Under the pieces are notes generated by a model. The model was given only the letters and a program-made list of their open reading frames with translations, searched no databases and was not told the origin of the DNA. Of a DNA stretch of 5,657 bases, positions 1 to 4,672 are shown piece by piece (position 1 is the first letter of the stretch; each line of letters begins with the position of its first letter). A program made the position numbers and the translations under genes. The DNA is from Dehalococcoidales bacterium (GTDB taxonomy: Bacteria; Chloroflexota; Dehalococcoidia; Dehalococcoidales; UBA5760): positions 1 to 5,657 of the forward strand of contig JAQTTS010000151.1 of assembly GCA_028710655.1 (NCBI GenBank), given 5' to 3'.

Positions 1-306
1 CACTTGAATAGACTGTACGGGGTCCTGGCTGCTATCCAGCAGCGAAGTACCCTTGTCTACCGAAAGAGCTATCGATCCGTCTGCAGAAATTACCTCGGAA
101 TCTGACGATATCTTTCCTCCGCTGTTAACCGGAATTTCGGATTCTGCACCGAGGAGGTTGATTATCAGATTTGAGTGAGGCTCATTGCTATTGGCATCAC
201 CAGGTATGGTGGGTGAAGCGGTGCAGCTTGCCAGCAGTAAGGCGGATATTGACATTATTGCTAATACCAGCGGTTGTATCCGAACGGATTTAGCTTTCTC
301 TAACAT
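1..306 (-). CDS. Putative lipoprotein, N-terminal part (runs off the window start)
   Basis: This is an open frame of 102 codons from an ATG at 306 to the window edge, with no stop, so only the N-terminus is visible. The first 28 residues form a lipoprotein signal peptide: a basic n-region (K4, K6, R9), a hydrophobic stretch at about residues 11-26, and a lipobox L-A-S-C ending at Cys28. The product should be lipid-anchored on the outer face of the membrane. After the Cys comes a Ser/Pro/Asn-rich linker, then a Ser/Asp-rich segment (about 45-102) containing E-V-I-S-A-D-G-S-I-A-L-S, which looks like beta-rich extracellular sequence. I do not recognise the family. A purine-rich Shine-Dalgarno stretch (AGAGGGGG) precedes the ATG. 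The preceding minus-strand gene ends 69 bases upstream; a shared transcript is possible but unproven. Confidence 0.8.
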   Translation of the reverse strand, partial: MLEKAKSVRIQPLVLAIMSISALLLASCTASPTIPGDANSNEPHSNLIINLLGAESEIPVNSGGKISSDSEVISADGSIALSVDKGTSLLDSSQDPVQSIQV

Positions 307-375
307 TGGCCCCCTCTTTTTTCTCAACCAACCCGGTTGTCTTTAATGTGACTTTGAGCGCACTGGGCTATATTG

Positions 376-636
376 CTATGTTTTCGATTCATCCTGACTT
401 ACGGTAGAACTAATGAGTTCCCCGATCTCTTTCTTACTAAGCACCTTTCCGGAACTTACCAGATTACCGTTTATCACCAGGCCGGGAGGGAACAGGATAG
501 CGTAATCGACCAGCGTTTTAATGTCCTGGACATATTCCACATCGGCATCGATACCCAGTTCCCGGACGACTTCTCTCGTCCTCTTGTCTAGCTCGTGACA
601 CTTCTGGCACCCCGGACCCAGAACCTTGATTTCCAT
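376..636 (-). CDS. Thioredoxin-family miniprotein, CQKC active site (TM0996/MTH895 type)
   Basis: This 86-residue protein has the size and layout of the small thioredoxin/glutaredoxin-like family called redox-active disulfide protein 2 (Pfam Thioredoxin_3). The first beta strand (M-E-I-K-V-L-G) leads directly into the dithiol site C10-Q-K-C13. The cis-proline loop is F-P-P-G-L-V-I-N-G (Pro51), with Pro50 where Thr is usual. The C-terminal S-S-G-K motif (61-64) is also typical. There is no signal peptide or membrane segment, so it should be cytoplasmic. Start: GGGAGG lies four bases before the ATG. It is the most distal of four related genes, separated from the others by 83 bases in which I see no good promoter or terminator. 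It probably performs thiol-disulfide exchange for the nearby permease or for bound metal(loid); that role is inferred from context. Confidence 0.9.
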   Translation of the reverse strand: MEIKVLGPGCQKCHELDKRTREVVRELGIDADVEYVQDIKTLVDYAILFPPGLVINGNLVSSGKVLSKKEIGELISSTVSQDESKT

Positions 637-719
637 GCGTCCTCCCTGTTGAATTGAGTGTCGAGGTATCCCTACTCTTCACCCAACCGTCAGTTGTAAC
701 GTTAACTAACAATGGCAGG

Positions 720-983
720 TTATTCTAACCCTGCCTCTTTCAGGGCTGAGATTAGTGACTCCTTGCTCGGACACAGCCCCATTATCCTGACCAGACCGCC
801 GATGACTAATGCCGGAGCGGTGGTCAGGTTATACTTCTCGAACAGCTCATCCCTTCCTTTATGGGTGACGATGTCAACCCGACTGCCGTACTCTTTTTTG
901 ATTTCCTCAAGGAGCCTGCTGAGGCTGATTCCACCCGAGCAGGTCGGTACCGACAGAAATGCTTCGATTTTCACCTTGTTCAT
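720..983 (-). CDS. Thioredoxin-fold miniprotein with degenerate, monothiol CSGG site
   Basis: The protein has 87 residues. It keeps the family's framework: beta strand 1, an active-site loop S-V-P-T-C15-S-G-G18, and a cis-Pro loop T-A-P57-A-L-V-I-G-G. The resolving Cys of CxxC is replaced by Gly18, so it cannot form the usual active-site disulfide. A second Cys, Cys71, lies in G-L-C-P-S near the C-terminus, where the CQKC and CVKC paralogues have Val or Leu. The C-terminal third (V-R-I-M-G-L-C-P-S to the end) closely matches the CPGC gene just upstream, which points to tandem duplication followed by divergence. The start ATG overlaps the upstream gene's TGA as ATGA, implying translational coupling, and GGGAGG lies seven bases before it. 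Possible roles are monothiol redox chemistry, metal(loid) binding or a structural partner; none is shown. Confidence 0.88.
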   Translation of the reverse strand: MNKVKIEAFLSVPTCSGGISLSRLLEEIKKEYGSRVDIVTHKGRDELFEKYNLTTAPALVIGGLVRIMGLCPSKESLISALKEAGLE

Positions 984-1243
984 AGTCCGCCCTCCCTTAG
1001 TGCGCTGTCGAGGGTAGTCCGGCTGGGACAGATGCCCTCGATTCTTATCTTCTCGTTAATCACTATTGCCGGAACACAGCCGAGTTTGTATTCCTCGAAT
1101 TTAGCTACCGCTGCTTCCCCGACCAGCTTAACGACCTCCAGCTTGCCCTTATACTTTTTGGCATACTCGTCGGCCAGCGCCAGTATAGCGACACACCCGG
1201 GGCAGGGCGGGTCCCCGCTGAATACTTCCATCCTTACTTTCAT
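980..1243 (-). CDS. Thioredoxin-family miniprotein, CPGC active site, four cysteines
   Basis: This is an 87-residue thioredoxin-fold protein. The start at 1243 is chosen over an in-frame ATG at 1249 because the GGAGG at 1251-1255 is seven bases from the former and one base from the latter; the longer form would add Met-Ser. The active site is P-P-C14-P-G-C17. Two further cysteines are unusual: Cys56, two residues before the cis-proline (G-C-V-P58-A-I-V-I-N), and Cys72 in G-I-C-P-S. In the thioredoxin fold the cis-Pro loop packs against the CxxC motif, so Cys56 may sit close to the redox pair. No signal peptide is seen. It starts two bases after the CVKC gene's stop and ends in an ATGA overlap with the CSGG gene, so these three are surely co-transcribed. 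Confidence 0.9.
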   Translation of the reverse strand: MKVRMEVFSGDPPCPGCVAILALADEYAKKYKGKLEVVKLVGEAAVAKFEEYKLGCVPAIVINEKIRIEGICPSRTTLDSALREGGL

Positions 1244-1245
1244 GC

Positions 1246-1503
1246 TCATGCCTCCTGTTCCCTTTGTACTGCTTTTTCTATCTCTTCTTCGGGAATAAGC
1301 TTTCCTGCCGAGACAATCCTGTCGTTTATTACCATAGCCGGAGTTAGCATTATGCCGTATTTGTCGCCTTCTGCAGAAAAGACGTCGAACTTGGTTACCT
1401 CAACCTGGCCGGGATACTTCCCGGCGACATTCGTTGCCCTGCTTTCCAGTTCTTTACATTTAACACACGGCGGAGTGGAGCCGAAGATTTTTATCTTTAT
1501 CAT
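1246..1503 (-). CDS. Thioredoxin-family miniprotein, CVKC active site
   Basis: This 85-residue protein is the most canonical of the four small thioredoxin-like proteins. Beta strand 1 (M-I-K-I-K-I-F-G) is followed by P-P-C13-V-K-C16, a T54-P55-A-M-V-I-N cis-Pro loop, and S-A-G-K at 65-68, as in the TM0996/MTH895 family. It has no other cysteines and no export signal, so it is likely a cytoplasmic dithiol oxidoreductase. It follows the permease gene after 16 bases, with AAGGAG five bases before the ATG. Small thioredoxins of this type often sit next to, or are fused to, COG0701 permeases; that association is established, but its biochemical purpose is less clear. Reduction of the permease's cysteines or delivery of a thiol-bound metal(loid) is plausible. 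Confidence 0.92.
   Translation of the reverse strand: MIKIKIFGSTPPCVKCKELESRATNVAGKYPGQVEVTKFDVFSAEGDKYGIMLTPAMVINDRIVSAGKLIPEEEIEKAVQREQEA
1251..1255 (-). promoter_or_regulatory. Shine-Dalgarno GGAGG that decides the CPGC gene start
   Basis: GGAGG lies within the last codons of the CVKC gene. It is seven bases upstream of the ATG at 1243 but only one base from the in-frame ATG at 1249. Normal spacing therefore favours 1243, although the ATGA overlap at 1249 looks attractive at first sight. Confidence 0.7.
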
Positions 1504-1519
1504 ATTTACTCCTTGGATA

Positions 1520-2554
1520 TTATGCTATTGACCCGTATATCAGCCCGGTGATTGTGGCGGCTGCTACCACCAGGGTGACATAAACCAGCATTTTCTTGGT
1601 GCCCATAATGCCCCGGAGGGCGAGCATGCTGGGGAGTGACAGGGCCGGGCCGGCCAGAAGCAGCGCCAGCGCCGGCCCGTTGCCCATGCCTAAATCCAGG
1701 AAAGTTTTGATGATAGGCACCTCGGTGAGGGTAGCGATATACATCAGGGCTCCGCCGGCAGCCGCGATAAAGTTGGCCAAGACGGTATTTCCTCCCATAT
1801 AAGCGGCCATTGCGGTCGGCGGGATGACCACGCCCAGTATCCCGGCGATAAATACCCCGATTAACAGCCATGGCAGTATGCGCTTCAGGAAGTAAAGGGT
1901 CTCTTGCATCCATGCCTTCATCTCCTCTGCGGTAAACCAGCGCCATAATGTGATACCCAAAACGCCGCCCAGAATGCCCAAAGGTATCCAGTACTTCGAG
2001 GCAGCGGTGATGAGGATAGCAATAAGAGTACCGAAGAATATGGCATATTGCCAGGGTTTCTTTTTGTCGGCATCAGCTTCGATTGGGACAAAGGCCTGGG
2101 CCTGTGCTTTTTGTCCTTCCTCTTTCCTGAAGATAAAGGCCATGATTAGACCGATACAAACGGCAAAGGCGATGGCCGCTACCGCTCTCGCTATTCCTAA
2201 CTGGTAGCCCAGTATGTTGGCGGTATAGACAATGGCCAGTATGTTGATGGCAGGTCCCGAGAATAGGAAGGCTATCGCCGGGCCGAGTCCGGCTCCCCTT
2301 TTGTAGATGCCGCCGAATAGCGGCAGTACCGTACAGGAACACACTGCGAGGATTGCCCCCGAAACAGCACCTACTGAATAGGCTATCGGTTTCTTGGCCT
2401 GGGGACCGAAGTACTTGAGTATCGCAGCCTGCGAGGCAAAAGCAGAAATGGCTCCCGCGATGAAAAGGGCCGGCACCAGACAGCTAATGACATGCAGAGA
2501 TAGATATTCTGCCAGTCCGTTCAGTCCGCCGCGTAGGATTTCAATGGCTTCCAT
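1520..2554 (-). CDS. COG0701/ArsP-type permease (Pfam ArsP_1, formerly DUF318)
   Basis: This is a 344-residue integral membrane protein with roughly eight to ten hydrophobic segments (about 20-41, 57-81, 92-113, 121-142, 169-185, 190-205, 226-246, 258-277, 292-312 and 322-342). A charged cytoplasmic-type loop lies near 143-168. The hallmark is A-V-C72-S-C74-T-V-L-P-L-F-G-G-I followed by F-S-G-P-A-I-N-I (98-105). A related A-G-P-A-L-S-L-P-S (301-309) in the second half reflects the family's internal repeat. Characterised relatives include ArsP, an exporter of trivalent organoarsenicals, but many members are uncharacterised, so the substrate is open. The Cys pair may bind a thiophilic substrate (inference). 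The gene follows the ArsR gene after 58 bases that carry a second operator-like site. A stop codon immediately precedes the ATG in frame; the nearest GAGG is 13 bases away, which is rather far. Confidence 0.92.
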   Translation of the reverse strand: MEAIEILRGGLNGLAEYLSLHVISCLVPALFIAGAISAFASQAAILKYFGPQAKKPIAYSVGAVSGAILAVCSCTVLPLFGGIYKRGAGLGPAIAFLFSGPAINILAIVYTANILGYQLGIARAVAAIAFAVCIGLIMAFIFRKEEGQKAQAQAFVPIEADADKKKPWQYAIFFGTLIAILITAASKYWIPLGILGGVLGITLWRWFTAEEMKAWMQETLYFLKRILPWLLIGVFIAGILGVVIPPTAMAAYMGGNTVLANFIAAAGGALMYIATLTEVPIIKTFLDLGMGNGPALALLLAGPALSLPSMLALRGIMGTKKMLVYVTLVVAAATITGLIYGSIA

Positions 2555-2572
2555 TCAGTTAATATATCCTCT

Positions 2573-2592
2573 TATGCGCATTAACGCATTAA
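2573..2592. promoter_or_regulatory. Second operator-like site, upstream of the permease gene
   Basis: On the plus strand the site contains the palindrome ATGCGCAT (2574-2581) and two perfect tandem copies of CGCATTAA (2577-2592). Aligned with the site at the arsR promoter (2987-3006) it matches 13 of 20 positions, including nine consecutive bases TATGCGCAT and a GC eight bases on. It lies between the arsR stop and the permease start, so the same regulator may act here as a roadblock or internal control point. I found no convincing promoter in this gap. Confidence 0.5.
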
Positions 2593-2600
2593 TTTAAGGT

Positions 2601-2654
2601 AAAAAAAGAGCGTTACCGTCTTAGCTGCCGAACACACCCGGGGCCGACGCGCTC
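2601..2654 (-). terminator. Possible attenuator or weak intrinsic terminator at the end of arsR
   Basis: On the minus strand the arsR reading frame ends and seven T residues (2607-2601) follow directly after CGCTC (2612-2608). CGCTC can pair with GAGCG (2654-2650), and the adjacent CGTC (2649-2646) with GACG (2620-2617), leaving a four-base bulge and a loop of about 25 bases. An alternative hairpin, GCCGA-(5)-TCGGC (2657-2643), uses part of the same sequence and excludes the long stem. The loop is large, so this is tentative. Confidence 0.3.
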
Positions 2655-2972
2655 GGCTTTCATCAGACGCTCCCTGTCCTGGGCGACCGACCTGTTGTCC
2701 TTAAGCGCCTTCTTCACCGCTTCAACCAGGTAGGGTAAGTATTCTGCCATGCCGTCTCTGTCTATCGAGTATAGTGACCACAGTCCGTCTTTCCTTAGCT
2801 TGAGAAAACCGGCATCGTACAGGATACCCAGATTGCGCGAAGCCCGGGTCTGGGATACGTTAAGTGCTTGCATTACCTCACAGACACAGCACTCCCTCTC
2901 CAGCAGCAGGTTTAATATCCTGAGTCTGGTTTCATCGGATAGTGCTTTTAGTTCTCTTATCAGGTTATACAT
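2613..2972 (-). CDS. ArsR/SmtB-family transcriptional repressor
   Basis: This 119-residue winged-helix regulator has the family layout: L-K-A-L-S-D-E-T-R-L-R-I-L at 8-20, the recognition region A-L-N-V-S-Q-T-R-A-S-R-N-L (36-48), then the wing L-R-K-D-G-L-W-S-L-Y-S-I (59-70). The metalloid-sensing motif of ArsR (CVC in E-L-C-V-C-D-L) appears as E27-C28-C29-V30-C31-E32, placing Cys29 and Cys31 in the classic positions with an extra Cys28. Another Cys (113) lies in the basic C-terminal tail. Such proteins repress their operon until As(III), Sb(III) or another thiophilic ion binds. The start is fixed by an in-frame TGA two codons upstream, and GGTGA six bases away can serve as ribosome binding site. 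A strong dyad overlaps its promoter, so autorepression is likely. Confidence 0.93.
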   Translation of the reverse strand: MYNLIRELKALSDETRLRILNLLLERECCVCEVMQALNVSQTRASRNLGILYDAGFLKLRKDGLWSLYSIDRDGMAEYLPYLVEAVKKALKDNRSVAQDRERLMKAERVGPGCVRQLRR

Positions 2973-2985
2973 CCTTCTTCACCGT

Positions 2986-3005
2986 ATATGCGCATATGTG
3001 CTTAT
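2986..3005. promoter_or_regulatory. ArsR-type operator at the arsR promoter
   Basis: The site is a 20-base dyad with arms ATATGCGCAT and ATGTGCTTAT, complementary at 8 of 10 positions. Its left part, ATATGCGCATAT (2986-2997), is a perfect 12-base palindrome. It sits just downstream of the predicted minus-strand -10 box and covers the expected transcription start near 2999, as expected for an ArsR/SmtB operator that blocks polymerase. Binding by the adjacent regulator is inferred. Confidence 0.65.
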
Positions 3006-3034
3006 ATTTTGCCTATTTTTCAGGGCTTTGTCAA
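3006..3034 (-). promoter_or_regulatory. Promoter of the arsR-permease-thioredoxin operon
   Basis: Reading the minus strand, there is a perfect -35 TTGACA (3034-3029), a 17-base spacer and a -10 CAAAAT (3011-3006, four of six consensus positions). Predicted initiation near 2999 leaves a 5' leader of about 27 bases before the arsR ATG and falls inside the operator dyad. Confidence 0.55.
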
Positions 3035-3044
3035 GCGGATTTTA

Positions 3045-3074
3045 TTGACAGGCTTGCTATCGGAGTGCTACAGT
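3045..3074 (+). promoter_or_regulatory. Promoter of the GT20 (trehalose-6-phosphate synthase-like) gene
   Basis: A perfect -35 TTGACA (3045-3050) is followed by an 18-base spacer and TACAGT (3069-3074, four of six), preceded by TGC as an extended -10. Predicted start is near 3081, giving a leader of about 62 bases. A perfect 10-base palindrome, TTCCCGGGAA (3084-3093), lies just after the predicted start and could be an operator; no regulator for it is visible. Confidence 0.5.
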
Positions 3075-3130
3075 TCGGCTAGTTTCCCGGGAATATAGAA
3101 TCAGTGCCTCCGAATTATGCATTCTCGTGA

Positions 3131-3136
3131 GGAGGG
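3131..3136 (+). promoter_or_regulatory. Strong Shine-Dalgarno fixing a TTG start
   Basis: GAGGAGGG ends at 3136, six bases before the TTG at 3143. No in-frame ATG lies nearby; the ATG at 3156 is out of frame. This supports TTG initiation for the GT20 enzyme. Confidence 0.8.
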
Positions 3137-3142
3137 TCCGGA

Positions 3143-4672
3143 TTGGAAGTTGGCCATGAGGATAGAGATGCCCGGCTCAAGGAGTTATGCAGCCGGAGGT
3201 TATCCGGCAGGCGGATAATTCTGGCCAGTAACCGCGGGCCTATCGAGTACTATCTAACGGAAGAAGGCCAGCTTCGCTCGCGTCGCGGCAGCGGTGGGGT
3301 GGTTACTGCGCTTAGCAGTCTTGGCCGGTATGTTGAACTTGACTGGATAGCCTGTGCCATGGGACGGGGAGACAGGGCGATAGCCCAGAAGGCCCAGGGT
3401 AAGCGTTTTAAGGCACCGGCAAAAGGTGACAGACTTTATCTCCGTTTCGTATTCTGCCCCAGAGATACTTACCATAAATACTACAGCGTTATCTGCAACC
3501 CTCTGCTCTGGTTCCTGCAGCACTATATGTGGAATTCGCCCACTACACCCAATATCGATATCGTTACGCATGATGCCTGGGAGCAGGGGTATGTTGAAGT
3601 GAACCGGGCCTTCGCCAGGGCGATTATTGACGAGGTGATGAGGAGTGAGTCACCGCCGATAGTGATACTTAACGACTATCATCTCTATCTGGCTGCCGCC
3701 TACCTGAGGCGTCAGATGCCTGATCTGGTAATACAGCACTTTACTCATATCCCCTGGCCTTCAGTAAGCTACTGGGAGTTGTTGCCGGGTTATATGCGGC
3801 AGGCTATTTTCCGGAGTTTATGTGCTGCGGATATCGTCGGCCTGCAGACAGCACGGGACGTTCATAATTTCCTCCATTGCTGTGAATCGTCCCTTGACGG
3901 GTCCGAGGTGGACTATAGCCGGCATACCGTTAAGACGGAGGGTCGCCTCACCCGGGTTAAGGTATACCCGATATCAATCGATACCGCCGGCATCAGAAAG
4001 CTGATTGCCACTCCCAGGTTACAGGAATATGAGCGGGAGCTGGCGAATCTTTGCGGCGAGCACACTATAATTCGTGTTGATAGGGCCGAACCCAGTAAGA
4101 ACATCATTCGTGGTTTCAAGGCCTTTGATATCCTGCTGGAGCGTTACCCCCAGTTTCGGGGGCGGGTCAAATTCATCGCCTTTCTGGTACCCACCCGAAC
4201 CCATCTGAGGCTTTATCAGAGGTATATGGAGGAGACCACCCAGTTAATAGAGGCGATAAACAGCAAGTATGCGACTCAGGAATGGTATCCTATTGATTTC
4301 TTCTATGAAAACAACTATGTTCAGGCCCTGGCCGGCATGCGGCTCTATGACGTTCTGCTGGTTAATGCCGTTATTGATGGTATGAATCTGGTTGCCAAGG
4401 AAGGTCCCACGGTCAACGACAGGGACGGCGTCCTGGTGCTTTCTGAAACGGTTGGTGCTTGCGATCAGTTAGGTGCTTATGCCCTGACGGTAGCACCGGC
4501 TGATCTGGAAGGGACGACAGAAGCTCTCTATCAGGCCCTGATGATGCCTCTCGAGGAGAGAAAGAGGCGTGCCGTGGCGCTAAAAGAGTTGATTGAAAAA
4601 GAGGATATCACTCATTGGCTCTTGTGTCTGTTGGAGGATGCGGTCAGCTTGATCGAAGAGCGGTGTCGGTAA
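3143..4672 (+). CDS. otsA: GT20 glycosyltransferase, trehalose-6-phosphate synthase-like
   Basis: This 509-residue enzyme should transfer glucose from a nucleotide sugar to glucose-6-phosphate, giving trehalose-6-phosphate, in the cytoplasm. Family residues, compared with E. coli OtsA, are visible in order: N30-R31-G-P and G51-G52 (N-terminal loop), Y-Y-S-V-I-C-N-P-L-L-W (113-123) in the acceptor region, L-N-D178-Y-H-L, T-H202-I-P-W-P, R314-(4)-K319 (equivalent to R262 and K267), V-P-T-R352, and D412-G-M-N-L-V-A-K-E420. All major catalytic positions are kept, but motif details differ: D-R-A-E-P-S-K-N replaces R-L-D-Y-x-K-G, and I-D-G-M-N replaces R-D-G-M-N. This points to the divergent clade that also holds actinobacterial TPS-like proteins and VldE, so donor and acceptor are less certain. 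The start is TTG with a strong ribosome binding site. The 3' end overlaps the facing phosphatase gene, which supports the trehalose assignment. Confidence 0.88.
   Translation: MEVGHEDRDARLKELCSRRLSGRRIILASNRGPIEYYLTEEGQLRSRRGSGGVVTALSSLGRYVELDWIACAMGRGDRAIAQKAQGKRFKAPAKGDRLYLRFVFCPRDTYHKYYSVICNPLLWFLQHYMWNSPTTPNIDIVTHDAWEQGYVEVNRAFARAIIDEVMRSESPPIVILNDYHLYLAAAYLRRQMPDLVIQHFTHIPWPSVSYWELLPGYMRQAIFRSLCAADIVGLQTARDVHNFLHCCESSLDGSEVDYSRHTVKTEGRLTRVKVYPISIDTAGIRKLIATPRLQEYERELANLCGEHTIIRVDRAEPSKNIIRGFKAFDILLERYPQFRGRVKFIAFLVPTRTHLRLYQRYMEETTQLIEAINSKYATQEWYPIDFFYENNYVQALAGMRLYDVLLVNAVIDGMNLVAKEGPTVNDRDGVLVLSETVGACDQLGAYALTVAPADLEGTTEALYQALMMPLEERKRRAVALKELIEKEDITHWLLCLLEDAVSLIEERCR

Noticed and set aside
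325..339. CAACC-(5)-GGTTG hairpin between the CQKC gene and the lipoprotein gene, considered as a terminator
   Set aside because: The stem is only five pairs and on the minus strand it is followed by an A/G-rich stretch, not a T-run, so it is not a convincing intrinsic terminator.
697..704. TAACGTTA palindrome in the 83-base gap before the CQKC gene
   Set aside because: An eight-base palindrome is expected by chance; no promoter elements with good spacing flank it.
1241..1249. ATGA start/stop overlap at 1249 as the start of the CPGC gene
   Set aside because: The GGAGG would be one base from that ATG, whereas it is seven bases from the in-frame ATG at 1243, so the latter was chosen.
861..1298. 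Plus-strand open frame of 145 codons over the thioredoxin genes
   Set aside because: It runs antisense to three well-supported thioredoxin-fold genes with family motifs and ribosome binding sites; its translation is low-complexity Ser/Leu-rich with no recognisable motif.
1506..1946. Minus-strand open frame of 146 codons in another frame of the permease gene
   Set aside because: Its translation is Arg/Gly/His-rich with no motif, whereas the overlapping frame is a clear COG0701 permease with transmembrane segments.
2561..2566. TATATT on the minus strand as a -10 box for an internal permease promoter
   Set aside because: No -35-like hexamer lies at a suitable distance, and it is only six bases from the start codon without other support.
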